In this document: positions 48,777 to 59,027 of the stretch, piece after piece
How the letters are laid out: each line of letters starts with the position of its first letter
Position numbering within the stretch: position 1 is the first letter of the stretch
Assembly (NCBI RefSeq): GCF_030687295.1
Contig: NZ_CP117425.1
Span: forward strand, 3,414,001 to 3,478,000
Source of the DNA: Pseudomonas beijingensis
Lineage (GTDB): Bacteria > Pseudomonadota > Gammaproteobacteria > Pseudomonadales > Pseudomonadaceae
Direction of reading: 5' to 3'
Length of the DNA stretch: 64,000 bases
Position numbers and translations under genes: made by a program
Notes under the pieces: model-generated
Seen by the model: only the letters and a program-made list of their open reading frames with translations
The model's database searches: none
Told to the model about the DNA's origin: nothing

Positions 48777-50351
48777 TTACTGCGGCTGCGCCGCCGCCAA
48801 CAACTCCTTGGTATAGGGATGCTGGGGCGCGTCGAACACGTCATGGCTGGCGCCCTGCTCGACCACTTTGCCGTCCTTGATCACGATCATGTCGTGGGCC
48901 AGGGCGCGGACCACCGCCAGGTCATGGCTGATGAACAGGTAGGTCAGGCCGTGCTTTTCCTGGAGCTGGCGCAGCAGCGCGACCACTTGTTTCTGCACGG
49001 TGCGGTCCAGGGCCGAGGTCGGTTCGTCCAGCAGGATCAGGGCCGGCTTGAGCACCAGGGCCCGGGCGATGGCGATGCGTTGGCGCTGGCCACCGGAAAA
49101 TTCATGGGGGTAGCGGTGGCGGCTCTGCGGGTCGAGGCCGACTTCCTCAAGGGCCTGGATCACCCGTGCTTCACACTCCTTGGGGCTGGACGGGCTGTGG
49201 ACTTCGAGGCCTTCGCTGATGATCTGCTGCACCGACATGCGCGGGCTGAGGCTGCCGAACGGATCCTGGAACACCACCTGCATTTTCTTGCGCCACGGCC
49301 GCAGTGCCTTGTGGGATAACTGCTCAAGGGCTTGGCCCTGGAAGTGGATGCTGCCTTCGGACTCGATCAGTCGCAGGATCGCCTGGCCAAGCGTGGACTT
49401 GCCGGAACCGGATTCGCCGACGATGCCCAAGGTCTTGCCGCGCTGGATGCTCAGGCTGATACCGTCCACGGCGCGCAAATATTCCTTGCGCCGGAACAGC
49501 CCGCCACCCAGGGCAAAGCTCACGCGCAGGTCCCGCACCTGCAACACGTCTTCGCGTTCGTCCCGGGGCAGGGCTTCGCCTTCCGGCTCGGCGTGCAGCA
49601 ACTCGCAGCTATAGGGGTGTTTCGGTGCGCTGAACAGGGTTTCGCACGTCGCCTGCTCGACGATTTCCCCGGCCTTCATCACGCACACCCGTTGGGCGAT
49701 GCTGCGCACCAGGTTGAGGTCGTGACTGATCAGCAGCAAGGACATGCCGAGGCGTTGCTGCAAGGACTTGAGCAACAGCAGGATCTTGCGTTGCACGGTC
49801 ACGTCCAGCGCCGTGGTCGGTTCGTCGGCAATCAACAGTTCCGGCTCGCACGCTAGGGCCATGGCGATCATCACCCGTTGCCGCTGGCCGCCGGACAGTT
49901 GATGGGGGTAAGCCTTGAGTCGCTCGGTGGGTTTCTGGATGCCCACCAGGGCCAGCAGCTCGAGAATGCGCTGACGCGCCGCCTTGCCGCCCAGGCCCCG
50001 GTGCAGCATCAGGGTTTCACCGATCTGTTTCTCGACGCTGTGCAGCGGGTTCAGCGAGGTCATCGGCTCCTGGAAGATCATGGCAATGCGGTTGCCGCGC
50101 AACTCCCGCAGGGTCTTGGCCTCGGCTCCCAGCAGTTCCTGGCCGCGATAGCGAATGCTGCCGGTGGTGCGGGTGCCGGTCTCGGGTAGCAATTGCAGGA
50201 TCGAATGGGCCGTCACCGACTTGCCGGAGCCCGACTCGCCCACCAGGGCCAGGCATTCGCCGGGGCGGATATCCAAGCACAGGTTGCGCACCACCGTCTG
50301 GTCGTTGAAGGCCACGCTCAGGTCGCGGATTTCGATCAGGTTTTTGCTCAT
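48777..50351 (-). CDS. yejF: peptide ABC transporter ATPase, duplicated domain
   Basis: A 524-residue ATPase with two nucleotide-binding domains. Walker A GESGSGKS occurs twice, and [16 protein letters not shown] signatures and two Walker B segments are present. Last gene of yejABEF, an importer of peptides (in E. coli also microcin C). Start [10 protein letters not shown] at 50351. Confidence 0.93.
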   Translation of the reverse strand: MSKNLIEIRDLSVAFNDQTVVRNLCLDIRPGECLALVGESGSGKSVTAHSILQLLPETGTRTTGSIRYRGQELLGAEAKTLRELRGNRIAMIFQEPMTSLNPLHSVEKQIGETLMLHRGLGGKAARQRILELLALVGIQKPTERLKAYPHQLSGGQRQRVMIAMALACEPELLIADEPTTALDVTVQRKILLLLKSLQQRLGMSLLLISHDLNLVRSIAQRVCVMKAGEIVEQATCETLFSAPKHPYSCELLHAEPEGEALPRDEREDVLQVRDLRVSFALGGGLFRRKEYLRAVDGISLSIQRGKTLGIVGESGSGKSTLGQAILRLIESEGSIHFQGQALEQLSHKALRPWRKKMQVVFQDPFGSLSPRMSVQQIISEGLEVHSPSSPKECEARVIQALEEVGLDPQSRHRYPHEFSGGQRQRIAIARALVLKPALILLDEPTSALDRTVQKQVVALLRQLQEKHGLTYLFISHDLAVVRALAHDMIVIKDGKVVEQGASHDVFDAPQHPYTKELLAAAQPQ

Positions 50352-50377
50352 CTCAAGGTTCCGCTTCATGGCTGTTT

Positions 50378-51400
50378 TCAAGAGCGTGGATCAAAGGCGT
50401 CGCGCAGCGCCTCGCCGATAAACACCAGCAGGGAAAGAATCAGCGCCAAGGTGAAAAACGCCGTCAGTCCCAGCCACGGTGCTTGCAGGTTTTGCTTGCC
50501 CTGGGCGATCAGTTCCCCCAGAGAGGCGCTCCCGGCCGGCATGCCGAAGCCAAGAAAATCCAAGGCGGTGAGGGTGGAGATCGCCCCGGTAAGGATGAAG
50601 GGCAGATAGCTCAAGGTGGCGTTCATCGCGTTGGGCAGGATATGCCGCACGATCACCTTGCGGTCGGACAAGCCCAGAGCCCTGGCGGCTTTGACGTATT
50701 CCAGGTTGCGCCCGCGCAGGAACTCGGCGCGGACCACGTCCACCAGGGCCAGCCAGGAAAACAGCGCCATGATCCCCAGCAGCCACCAGAAATTCGGCTC
50801 CACAAAACCGGACAGTATGATCAACAGGTAGAGCACCGGTAGTCCGGACCAGACTTCCAGCAGGCGTTGCCCGAGCAGATCCACCCAACCGCCGTAATAG
50901 CCCTGCAACGCACCGGCGGCGATACCGATCAGCGCGCTGATGGCGGTCAGGGCCAGGGCAAACAGGATCGACACCCGCGCGCCGAAGATCACCCGGGCCA
51001 GCACATCCCGGGACTGGTCGTCAGTGCCCAGCCAGTTCACCGTCGAGGGTGGGCTCGGCGCCGGTTGATTGAGGTCGTAGTTGGGGGTGTCGTCGCTGAA
51101 CGGGATCGGTGGAAACCACAGCCAGCCGCCGTCCTTGTGAATCAGGTTCTGCACGTAGCTGCTGCGGTAGTCGGCCTGGAACGGCAACTGCCCGCCAAAC
51201 TCCTGCTCGGTGTAGCGCTTGAACACCGGGAAATACAGCGAGCCCTGATAGCTGACCACCAGTGGCTTGTCATTGGCGATCAACTCGCCGCCCAGGCTCA
51301 GGATGAACAGGCTGATGAACAGCCACAGCGACCACCAGCCCCGACGGTTTTTCTTGAAACGTTCGAAGCGTCGACGGCCCAAGGGAGAAAGCTTGAACAT
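50378..51400 (-). CDS. yejE: peptide ABC transporter permease YejE
   Basis: A 340-residue DppC-type permease: one N-terminal helix, a ~100-residue periplasmic loop, then about five helices and an EAA loop (EYVKAARALGLSDRKVIVRHILPNA). Start overlaps the yejB stop. Confidence 0.93.
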   Translation of the reverse strand: MFKLSPLGRRRFERFKKNRRGWWSLWLFISLFILSLGGELIANDKPLVVSYQGSLYFPVFKRYTEQEFGGQLPFQADYRSSYVQNLIHKDGGWLWFPPIPFSDDTPNYDLNQPAPSPPSTVNWLGTDDQSRDVLARVIFGARVSILFALALTAISALIGIAAGALQGYYGGWVDLLGQRLLEVWSGLPVLYLLIILSGFVEPNFWWLLGIMALFSWLALVDVVRAEFLRGRNLEYVKAARALGLSDRKVIVRHILPNAMNATLSYLPFILTGAISTLTALDFLGFGMPAGSASLGELIAQGKQNLQAPWLGLTAFFTLALILSLLVFIGEALRDAFDPRS

Positions 51401-52458
51401 CAGGCATTCCTCGCGGCGAAGTCGATGCGCGGGTCCACCAGGGTGTAGCAGAGGTCGCCGATGAGTTTGATCAGCAGGCCGAACAGCGTGAAGATGAACA
51501 GCGAGCCGAACACCACCGGATAATCCCGGGACACCGCGGCCTCGTAGCTCATGCGTCCCAGGCCGTCGAGGGAAAAGATCACCTCGATCAGCAAGGAGCC
51601 GGCGAAGAACACGCTGATGAACGCCTGTGGAATGCCAGAGACCACCAGTAGCATCGCATTGCGGAACACGTGACCGTAGAGCACCCGCTGTTCGCTCATG
51701 CCCTTGGCCCGCGCCGTGACCACATACTGGCGGGTGATTTCATTGAGGAACGAGTTCTTGGTCAGGATCGTCAGGGTGGCGAAGCCGCCGATCACCAGCG
51801 AGGTGACCGGCAGCACCAGGTGCCAGAAGTAATCGGCGATCTTGCCCAGCGTCGACAGCGACTCGAAGTTGTCCGAGACCAGCCCGCGCACCGGAAACCA
51901 GTTCAGCGAGGTGCCGCCGGCGAACATCACGATCAGGAACATCGCGAAGAGGAACGCCGGCATGGCGTAGCCAATGATGATCGCCGTGCTGCTCCACACA
52001 TCGAATGCCGAGCCGTGGCGCACGGCCTTGCGGATACCCAGGGGGATCGACACCAGGTAGGTGATCAGCGTTGCCCAGAGCCCAAGGGAAATGGTCACCG
52101 GCATCTTTTCCAGGATCAGGTCGGTGACCGTGGCACCGCGAAAGAAACTCTTGCCGAAGTCGAGGCGGGCGTAACTGCTGAGCATCAGCCACAGGCGCTC
52201 GTGGGCCGGTTTATCGAAGCCGTACTGTTTCTCGATGTCCTTGATCAGTTGCGGGTCCAGGCCGCGACTGGCGCGGGAACTGCCGCTCATCTCACTGCCC
52301 GAGCTGCCGACACTGCCGCCGCCGATGCCTTGCAGATGGGCGATGGCCTGTTCCACCGGCCCGCCGGGCGCGGCCTGCACGATGACGAAGTTCACCAGCA
52401 GGATGATTACCAGGGTGGGGATGATCAACAACAGGCGTCGCGCGATATAAGCCCACAT
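51400..52458 (-). CDS. yejB: peptide ABC transporter permease YejB
   Basis: A 352-residue DppB-type permease starting [17 protein letters not shown] Gly/Ser-rich periplasmic segment ([18 protein letters not shown]) precedes the core; EAA-type loop [22 protein letters not shown]. Its ATG overlaps the yejA stop (ATGA-type). Confidence 0.93.
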   Translation of the reverse strand: MWAYIARRLLLIIPTLVIILLVNFVIVQAAPGGPVEQAIAHLQGIGGGSVGSSGSEMSGSSRASRGLDPQLIKDIEKQYGFDKPAHERLWLMLSSYARLDFGKSFFRGATVTDLILEKMPVTISLGLWATLITYLVSIPLGIRKAVRHGSAFDVWSSTAIIIGYAMPAFLFAMFLIVMFAGGTSLNWFPVRGLVSDNFESLSTLGKIADYFWHLVLPVTSLVIGGFATLTILTKNSFLNEITRQYVVTARAKGMSEQRVLYGHVFRNAMLLVVSGIPQAFISVFFAGSLLIEVIFSLDGLGRMSYEAAVSRDYPVVFGSLFIFTLFGLLIKLIGDLCYTLVDPRIDFAARNA

Positions 52459-54326
52459 CAATGCGGCCCTCCGGGTGTGCCGCGCCTGATGCGTTCGGCG
52501 CGCATCTGCTCGTTGGTCAGCGGTGTGGTGCTCACTTCCCACCAGCTTTCGATGGCCTCGTCATTGCTGGCCTGAACCTTTGGCATGCCGAAGCGGTTCC
52601 ACCACACGGTCGAGCTGCCCGGCGGGTAATAGTTGGGGATCCAGTAGTAATTCCATTGCAGCACCCGGTCCAGGGCATGGGCATGGCGCAGCATGTCGGC
52701 TTGGGTGGTGGCCTTGACCAAGCCGTCGATCAGCGCGTCCACCGCCGGGTTCTTCAAGGCCATGTAGTTGTTGGCCCCCGGATCGTTGGCGGCCGCCGAA
52801 CCGAAGTAATTATAGAGTTCCATGCCCGGCGAGGTGCTGACGGGGTAGCCGGTGATGATCATGTCGTAGTCGCGACTCATCAGGCGATTGACGTATTGGG
52901 ACGCGTCGATGCGGCGGATGCTCATGTCGATGCCGATTTGCGCCAGGGTGCGTTTGTAGGGCAGTAGCAGGCGGTCGATACCGTTCTGGCTGTTCAGGAA
53001 CGTGAAGCTCAGCGGTTCGCCCTCGGCATTCACCAGACGGTCGCCGTCGGGTTTCCAGCCGGCCTGTTCCAACAAGGCCAGGGCTTGCAGTTGCTTATCG
53101 CGGATCACGCCGCTGCCGTCGGTTTTCGGGGCCTGGAAGACCTGGGTGAAGACTTCGTCGGGAATCTGCCCGCGCAACGGCTCCAGAATTGCCAGCTCGC
53201 CGGCATCGGGCAGTTTGCGGGCGGCGAGGTCAGTGTTGGAAAAGTAACTCTGCTGACGCACATAGACGTTGCGCATCATCTGGCGGTTGCTCCATTCGAA
53301 ATCCCAGAGCATGGCCAGGGCCTGGCGCACGCGGCGGTCCTGGAACTGCGGTTTTTGCAGGTTGAAGACAAAACCCTGGGCGGTTTGGGGCGCCTCTTTG
53401 GCCAGGTGGGCTTTTTGCAGACGGCCGTCCTGCAGGGCCGGGCCGTCATAGCCGATGGAATAGCCGGTGGCGGAAAACTCGCGATTGTAGTCATAGGCGC
53501 CGCCGCGCAGCACTTGGCGGGCGACGTCGGTGTCGCCAAAGTACTCGATGCTGAAGTGGTCGAAATTGTAGAGCCCGCGACTGACCGGCAAGTCCTTGCC
53601 CCACCAATCGGCATTGCGCTCGAACGTGATGCTGCGCCCGGAATCGACCTTGCTCACCCGGTAAGGGCCACTGCCCAGTGGCGCCTCGTAGCCACCGCCG
53701 TTGGCGAAATCGCGGGTCTTCCACCAATGTTCGGGAAAGACCGGCAGGGTGGCGATGTCGAGGGGCAGGGTGCGGCTTTCGTTGTTCTTGAAGTTGAAGC
53801 GCACGGTGCGCTCGTCCTCGACCACGACGTCCTTGACCGCCGCGAACTGGGTGCGATAGCGCAGGCTGCCTTGGGTCATCAACAGCTCGAAGCTGTAGCG
53901 CACATCCTGGGCGGTGATGGGCTTGCCATCGGCGAAGCGGGCCTTGGGGTTCAGGTAGAAGCGCAGTGACAAGCCATCGTCGGCACGCTCCATCTTCTGC
54001 GCCACCAGGCCATAGACGGTATAGGGCTCGTCCAGGGAGCGCTGGGCCAGGGGCGAATACAGCATCCCGTCGATCTGGCTGACGCCGATGCCTTTGTCGA
54101 TGTAGGGCAGGATGTGGTCGAAGTGACCAATCTCCACAGCCGAGCGGCGCATGGTCCCGCCCTTTGGTGCCTGGGGGTTGGCGTAGGCGAAGTGGCCGAA
54201 GCCTTCGGCATATTTGGCGGGTTCGCCATAGACGGTCAGGGCATGTTGCGGTGCCGCATCGACGGCGGCAGCGCCTGTCAGCAGGACCACGGCAATCAAT
54301 AGCAGTGAAGGGAACGCCAGTCGCAT
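52458..54326 (-). CDS. yejA: periplasmic peptide-binding protein YejA
   Basis: A 622-residue family-5 solute-binding protein with signal peptide [20 protein letters not shown] and the usual [13 protein letters not shown] start of the mature domain. First gene of yejABEF. Start 54326 avoids an upstream in-frame stretch that translates a repeat array. Confidence 0.93.
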   Translation of the reverse strand: MRLAFPSLLLIAVVLLTGAAAVDAAPQHALTVYGEPAKYAEGFGHFAYANPQAPKGGTMRRSAVEIGHFDHILPYIDKGIGVSQIDGMLYSPLAQRSLDEPYTVYGLVAQKMERADDGLSLRFYLNPKARFADGKPITAQDVRYSFELLMTQGSLRYRTQFAAVKDVVVEDERTVRFNFKNNESRTLPLDIATLPVFPEHWWKTRDFANGGGYEAPLGSGPYRVSKVDSGRSITFERNADWWGKDLPVSRGLYNFDHFSIEYFGDTDVARQVLRGGAYDYNREFSATGYSIGYDGPALQDGRLQKAHLAKEAPQTAQGFVFNLQKPQFQDRRVRQALAMLWDFEWSNRQMMRNVYVRQQSYFSNTDLAARKLPDAGELAILEPLRGQIPDEVFTQVFQAPKTDGSGVIRDKQLQALALLEQAGWKPDGDRLVNAEGEPLSFTFLNSQNGIDRLLLPYKRTLAQIGIDMSIRRIDASQYVNRLMSRDYDMIITGYPVSTSPGMELYNYFGSAAANDPGANNYMALKNPAVDALIDGLVKATTQADMLRHAHALDRVLQWNYYWIPNYYPPGSSTVWWNRFGMPKVQASNDEAIESWWEVSTTPLTNEQMRAERIRRGTPGGPH

Positions 54327-54411
54327 TGTCAGCCTTAGAGCCGGGTGATCGATGAGACGATTTGTACGCGAGCGGCGCCTGAATCGCCAGCCCTTGTGGC
54401 GAGGGATTATC

Positions 54412-54548
54412 TGTAGGAGCAAGGCCTGTGGGAGCAATGCCTGTAGGAGCAATGCCTGTGGGAGCAAGGCTTGCCCGCGATTGCTGCGCCGCGGTCCAAC
54501 AGCTGTTCCGCGTTATCGTTCATCGCGGCGGCAAGCCTTGCTCCCACA
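54412..54548. repeat. 15-bp tandem REP-head array plus REP doublet
   Basis: From 54412 the heads TGTAGGAGCAAGGCC, TGTGGGAGCAATGCC, TGTAGGAGCAATGCC and TGTGGGAGCAAGGCT follow in 15-bp steps. The last leads into a full REP whose inverted arm ends GCTCCCACA at 54548. Only the first 15 bases of REP are amplified. Confidence 0.88.
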
Positions 54549-54556
54549 AGGGACCA

Positions 54557-54838
54557 TCAATTCTGGCGGCTGGTGACTTCCAGCAGGTGGTAGCCGAACT
54601 GGGTCTTGACCGGGCCTTGGACGGTGTTGAGCGGTGCGCTGAACACCACGGTGTCGAATTCCTTGACCATCTGGCCCGGGCCGAACGAACCCAGGTCGCC
54701 GCCCTGACGGCTGGACGGGCAGGAGGAGTTGGCCTTGGCAATTTCAGCGAAATCGGCGCCAGCCTCGATCTGGGCCTTGAGTTCGTTGCACTTGTCTTCG
54801 GTGGAAACCAGGATGTGGCGGGCAGTGGCTTTGGCCAT
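54557..54838 (-). CDS. ppiC: parvulin-type peptidyl-prolyl isomerase 2
   Basis: A 93-residue single-domain parvulin (MAKATARHILVSTEDKC; GGDLGSFGPGQMV; FGYHLLEV), cytoplasmic. Start 54838 matches the E. coli PpiC N-terminus. Paralogue of 36528-36803. Confidence 0.93.
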   Translation of the reverse strand: MAKATARHILVSTEDKCNELKAQIEAGADFAEIAKANSSCPSSRQGGDLGSFGPGQMVKEFDTVVFSAPLNTVQGPVKTQFGYHLLEVTSRQN

Positions 54839-54934
54839 GGGGCAAATTCCTTTCGATGTATTTAAAGGTGCTGAGCCTACCGGATTCATTGGCGGGGTGT
54901 TGTCAAAATTGCGTCAAAACCTTGGGCTTGGCGA

Positions 54935-55804
54935 TCAAAGGCCGGCTTTGCGCAAGCGCTCGGCGTGGCGCAGGTAAAGCTCTGTGGGGGCTACCCCCTT
55001 GCATGTCTTGCCGCCTCCCGGGCTGATAGCCTCCAGGTGGTCCATGGGATAGTCGGAGCGAATGACCTTGCCCAGGTGCGAGCTGAAACGCCCGACCAGA
55101 CCGTCGTTCTGCCCGGCTTCGGTGATGAAGTACTCGGAAAAGGCCCGGCAGAAAGCCTGCAAAGGCTCTTGTTCTTCGTCCGTCGATTTTCGCAGCGTGC
55201 CGCTCCACGAGTAGTAGCGCACGCCGTTGACCCTGGCCGGGCCGTCCCCGCCCCAGTGCTTCGGCAGGCCCTGGGGATATTTGTCATTGAAGGCGCCCAC
55301 GCCCTCGGTGGTCAGCGTCGCCAGCGCGGCGACGGCGGCCGGCGATAGCTGCGCCTGGCCGTTCAAAAATGAAATGAAATCGGCGAACAGCGTGGCGACG
55401 CCTCTCGCCACATGCCCTGGCAGCCGTCCGGGAGTAAGGGCCTTGCGCAAGAAGTCGGCCAGTTCAGAACCATGATTGGGGCCGCTGACCGACGTGACCG
55501 AGGCCACCCTGTCGGGTGCCAGCGCGGCGGCATAGCGAGCGGCCAGCGCACCCTGGCTGTGGCCGATCAGGTTGACCCGGGTGGTGCCGGTGCCGACCAG
55601 CACCCGATCGATCTGGGCCAGCAGTTGTTCGCCTCTGGCCTCGTTGGAGTGGATGGCCGACAAGTACGGGATGAACACCCGAGCACCGCCTGCGCGTAGG
55701 GCCTGTTTGATGCCATGGAAAAGTTCGACGCCGCCGACCTTGTCAAACCCGAACAACCCATGGACCAACAGGATGGGAAATTGAGTGGTTGCATTCCGTT
55801 GCAT
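54935..55804 (-). CDS. triacylglycerol lipase-like alpha/beta hydrolase
   Basis: A 289-residue lipase of the family I.1/I.2 type (FPILLVHGLFGFDKVGG). The nucleophile elbow is GHSQGA, with Gln where true lipases usually have His. The probable acid and His are in AGQNDGLVGR and YPMDHLEA. Start MQRNATTQF at 55804 has AAGG upstream; an in-frame GTG at 55831 is possible. It lacks the Sec signal peptide expected of secreted family members and has no lipase foldase gene nearby, so it may be intracellular. Confidence 0.83.
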   Translation of the reverse strand: MQRNATTQFPILLVHGLFGFDKVGGVELFHGIKQALRAGGARVFIPYLSAIHSNEARGEQLLAQIDRVLVGTGTTRVNLIGHSQGALAARYAAALAPDRVASVTSVSGPNHGSELADFLRKALTPGRLPGHVARGVATLFADFISFLNGQAQLSPAAVAALATLTTEGVGAFNDKYPQGLPKHWGGDGPARVNGVRYYSWSGTLRKSTDEEQEPLQAFCRAFSEYFITEAGQNDGLVGRFSSHLGKVIRSDYPMDHLEAISPGGGKTCKGVAPTELYLRHAERLRKAGL

Positions 55805-56127
55805 GTTCGTACCTTTTTCGAAGAGGTTCACCTTGAGTTTGCGACTTCACTCTAAAGCAGGCTCATCCTGTGCGGTGTAGGAAGAAACCGCCCTGATCCA
55901 AGGAAACCGGCATAAAAAAAGTGGGAAGAGAGCGAAGTAATCCGCCGCTACTTGAGGATGTAGGAGGCCTCCTATAGCCGCTGTCGTTTGCAGCTACAGG
56001 TTCGAACGCCAAGGACCACTTCAGCTGTCGTCTTGTCTGGCAGCGGGTTTGGCGCGAGCGGGTTTTAATGGCTCCCCCGGGCACCGTTATGCAAACGATG
56101 CCTTCATCCAAGGACTGGAGCCTGTAC

Positions 56128-57189
56128 ATGATCACCTATCCATCGCTTCAACGATTCCGTTCAACCTCTGCAACAAGGCTGCCGCCACCGGTCCTGGCAG
56201 CGGCCAGGGACGGGGTGATCAACCCCGCTTGGCGCAACACCGTGGTGACCGTCAAGCCTTATCCCATGATGACGTGTGGGGATGAGGTGTTGCTGCGTTG
56301 GCACGGCCTCAACAACGATGGCGAACCCTACCGGCATGACGTGGCCGGGTTCGTCACGGAGCGGCAGGTGGGGCGAGACGTTGTGTTCGTCGTGCGCGAA
56401 CCGCATATCGCCGAGTTGGACGGCGGCTCGCTGGAGATCTCCTACCAGGTGACGGGCAAGCGGTTGCCGACCGCGCTGGTTTCGGAGCACCTGCAACTGG
56501 AGATCGGCGATGCATCGCCGCAACTGCTGCCCGCCATTGCCAACGATGCGGTGGGAGGCAGCCTCGATCCGAACCGGGTGCCTGAAGGCACCTGGGTGAG
56601 CATTCGACCCTACGCCAGGATGGCGGTCGGCGATCGCGTGATCCTGACTGCCAGCAAGGATTTCAAAGCGCTGTGGCGCGATGTACTGGATATAGAAGCT
56701 CATGCGGTTGGCCGTGAGGTATCGCTCTGGATCGATCATTCGCTGATCGCGCCCCATGTGGGACACGACCTGGCCTTGGCTTATGTCGTCAGGCGTGGAC
56801 ACTCGGTGCGTCGGGCTGAGCCTTTGTCGTTGCATATCGGCCCGCTGCAGCGCCCTGCGCTGAAGGCCCTTCAGATTCGGGAGATGAACGAAGGGTGGCT
56901 GGAGGCCGACGAGCTGCAAGAGGGGGTAACGATTGTCATCGATGATCCCGGGCTTGAGGCGGGCGAGCTGGTCTGGTTGCAGTGCAACGGCAACTCCGCT
57001 TATGTCCTGGAGCGCGAAATCACTGAGGCCACGGCAGGTAAACCGGTGGTGTTTGTGATGCCTGCAAGTTACTGGCAGGACCAGCGCGGCAGGTCGGTGA
57101 GTGTGTTCTATCAGGTCGAGCGCCTGGATGACGTCAGCCAGCGGTCCGAGTGGGTGACGGTCCGGGTGCGTTCCAAGACGCTGATCTAA
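56128..57189 (+). CDS. repeat protein of unknown function with Ig-like units
   Basis: A ~353-residue protein with three spaced units of the pattern GD/E-V-x-L-W (GDEVLLRWHG, GDRVILTASK, GELVWLQCNG), each starting a beta-rich ~100-residue stretch and ending in strands such as VFVMPASYW. This suggests tandem Ig-like domains. No signal peptide. The start MITYPSLQRF at 56128 is favoured by GGAG 8 nt upstream; in-frame ATGs at 56068 and 56089 exist. Related proteins appear in pseudomonads, but no function is known to me. Confidence 0.7.
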   Translation: MITYPSLQRFRSTSATRLPPPVLAAARDGVINPAWRNTVVTVKPYPMMTCGDEVLLRWHGLNNDGEPYRHDVAGFVTERQVGRDVVFVVREPHIAELDGGSLEISYQVTGKRLPTALVSEHLQLEIGDASPQLLPAIANDAVGGSLDPNRVPEGTWVSIRPYARMAVGDRVILTASKDFKALWRDVLDIEAHAVGREVSLWIDHSLIAPHVGHDLALAYVVRRGHSVRRAEPLSLHIGPLQRPALKALQIREMNEGWLEADELQEGVTIVIDDPGLEAGELVWLQCNGNSAYVLEREITEATAGKPVVFVMPASYWQDQRGRSVSVFYQVERLDDVSQRSEWVTVRVRSKTLI

Positions 57190-57204
57190 GGCCTGCACAG
57201 CCTT

Positions 57205-57294
57205 TGTGGGAGCGAGCTTGCTCGCGATGACATTGGGTCAGGCAACATCAATGCTGGCTGAACTGACGCCATCGCGAGCAAGCTCGCTCCCACA
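57205..57294. repeat. REP doublet
   Basis: TGTGGGAGCGAGCTTGCTCG ... CGAGCAAGCTCGCTCCCACA between convergent genes. Confidence 0.9.
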
Positions 57295-57342
57295 AAGGGG
57301 CCCATGCTTACCCCTGGTTCCAGGGGAAGGCGGGTTCGGGAC

Positions 57343-58413
57343 TCAGGCGGGCAATTGCAACCGGCGATGAGCCTCGCGCAACAGCTGCTCGGTGGACTCC
57401 CAGCCCAGGCAGCCATCGGTGACCGAGACGCCGTAGCGCATCGACGGACCCAGTGGCTGGCAGCCTTCGAACAGGTGGCTTTCGAGCATCATGCCGATCA
57501 GGGAGCGGTTCCCTTGCAGCCGTTGTTCCAGCACGTCATTGAACACCTGCGGCTGGCGCAACGGGTCTTTGCCGCTGTTGGCGTGGCTGCAGTCCACCAT
57601 GATCCGCGCCGGTATCTTGAGGCGGGTCAGGTCACTGTGTATCTGCGTGACGCTCTGGCGATCATAGTTCGGTCCGCGATGGCCACCGCGCAGCACCAGG
57701 TGGGTGTCGGGGTTGCCCGGTGTCTGGATGATCGCCGGATGTCCCTGGCTGTCGACGCCGAAATGCCGATGGGGGTGGGCGGCAGAGCGCATCGCATCGC
57801 AAGCAATGCCAACCCCGCCGTCCGTGCCGTTCTTGAACCCTACCGGCATGCCCAGGCCGCTGGCCATTTCCCGGTGGATCTGTGATTCGGTGGTGCGAGC
57901 GCCAATGGCGACCCAACTGAGCAGGTCATCGAAGTAACTGGCGGCCATGGGTTGCAACAGTTCGGTGGCGACGGGCAGGCCCAGTTGCAGCATTTCGCGC
58001 ATCAGCTCCCGGGACAAGGTCAGGCCGGCGGCCATATCGTCGCTGCCATCCAGGCTTGGATCGTAGGCCAGGCCTTTCCAACCCACAGTCGTGCGGGGCT
58101 TTTCCACGTAGGCGCGCATGACCAGCAGCATGCTGTCGCTCACTTCGCGGGCGAGGCGAGCCAGGTTGGAGGCGTATTCGAGGGCGGATTTGGGGTCATG
58201 GATCGAGCAGGGGCCGACGATGACCAGCAGGCGGGAGTCTTCACCGTCTAGGATCGCGCGGATCGCCTGGCGATGGGCGTCCACTTGGTGGCTCAACGCG
58301 GTGTTGAGCGGCAATTGATGCTTGAGTTGCAACGAGCTTGGCAGACGCAGGGTCAGGGCTTCGTTGGCAGGGTTGAGCGTGGACAGCGGCAAAGCAGAGA
58401 CGGACGAATTCAT
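57343..58413 (-). CDS. 3-deoxy-7-phosphoheptulonate (DAHP) synthase
   Basis: First enzyme of the shikimate pathway: PEP plus erythrose 4-phosphate to DAHP. The 356-residue class I (AroF/G/H) enzyme has VIVGPCSIHDP, RAYVEKPRTTVGWKG, GFKNGTDGG and MVDCSHANSGK. Start MNSSVSALP at 58413 has AGGAAG upstream. The leader region (58460-58872) shows it is controlled by aromatic amino acid attenuation. Confidence 0.94.
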   Translation of the reverse strand: MNSSVSALPLSTLNPANEALTLRLPSSLQLKHQLPLNTALSHQVDAHRQAIRAILDGEDSRLLVIVGPCSIHDPKSALEYASNLARLAREVSDSMLLVMRAYVEKPRTTVGWKGLAYDPSLDGSDDMAAGLTLSRELMREMLQLGLPVATELLQPMAASYFDDLLSWVAIGARTTESQIHREMASGLGMPVGFKNGTDGGVGIACDAMRSAAHPHRHFGVDSQGHPAIIQTPGNPDTHLVLRGGHRGPNYDRQSVTQIHSDLTRLKIPARIMVDCSHANSGKDPLRQPQVFNDVLEQRLQGNRSLIGMMLESHLFEGCQPLGPSMRYGVSVTDGCLGWESTEQLLREAHRRLQLPA

Positions 58414-58459
58414 GATTTTGGCTTCCTGGACGGGCGGCGGGTTCGTTCCCGCGCCGGTC

Positions 58460-58612
58460 CTAGTGGGGTGTTCGACAGTTGGCCGTATGGGCCCGAAATT
58501 GAGGCTTGCCACCGGTAGGTGACCGATCGGAGGCGGCAGGCTGTCCCGAGCGGGGGCTGGTAAATCGCCAGGCGGAAAAACTGTCGTAACGGTAATAAGT
58601 GGCGTAGTTCAT
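58460..58612 (-). CDS. Tyr-rich mini-ORF between attenuator and DAHP synthase
   Basis: A 50-residue ORF, MNYATYYRYDSFSAWRF..., with seven aromatic residues in the first 17 (four Tyr). A good ribosome binding site (TTGAGGA) lies 8 nt upstream. It starts after the terminator, so it is translated only on readthrough transcripts. The C-terminal half is Pro/Arg-rich with no clear fold. It may act as a second leader sensing Tyr. Confidence 0.6.
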   Translation of the reverse strand: MNYATYYRYDSFSAWRFTSPRSGQPAASDRSPTGGKPQFRAHTANCRTPH

Positions 58613-58662
58613 GGCTCAATCCTCAAGTTGTCTGGTGTTGCGAATGTCTGGGGCCGGAAAAA

Positions 58663-58696
58663 CAAAACCCCCGGTCGGGAGGCCGACCGGGGGTTT
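58663..58696 (-). terminator. intrinsic terminator of the aromatic attenuator
   Basis: A 14-bp perfect stem (AAACCCCCGGTCGG / CCGACCGGGGGTTT) with a 4-nt loop, followed on the minus strand by TTTTGTTTTT. It sits 48 bp after the leader peptide stop and before DAHP synthase. Confidence 0.9.
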
Positions 58697-58743
58697 GGAA
58701 AACTCTGGAAGGCGACCCGTTTAAAGTGGGCGCCGGTTGGGTA

Positions 58744-58872
58744 TCAGGCGCGCCAGTGGCTAAACCAATACCCAAAATAAAAGCTGACCGGAGTTTGAAC
58801 ACTGTTCGCCCGGGCAGCCGCAACCGAGCGCGGGGCGCTGGCGGTGTTAAGCGGTGAGAGGGCGTTGAACAT
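58744..58872 (-). CDS. aromatic-amino-acid leader peptide (attenuator)
   Basis: A 42-residue leader starting MFNALSPLNT and ending SFYFGYWFSHWRA: eight of its last twelve residues are aromatic or His (three Phe, two Tyr, two Trp, one His). GGAGA precedes the ATG. Starvation for charged aromatic tRNAs would stall ribosomes here and prevent the downstream terminator from forming. This is classical transcription attenuation of DAHP synthase, inferred from structure. Confidence 0.85.
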   Translation of the reverse strand: MFNALSPLNTASAPRSVAAARANSVQTPVSFYFGYWFSHWRA

Positions 58873-59027
58873 GGTCTGTCTCCGATGAATGGCCCTGAGC
58901 TTACTAGAGGGCGGGGCGGCGGTTCAATCAGAAAATTCTATCGAGGGCATGCAATTGTTCGCTCTGGCTTGAGTCCGCCGGGCTTTATGACACACTTCAG
59001 GTTTGCACCACCTCCCAGGGATGACCC

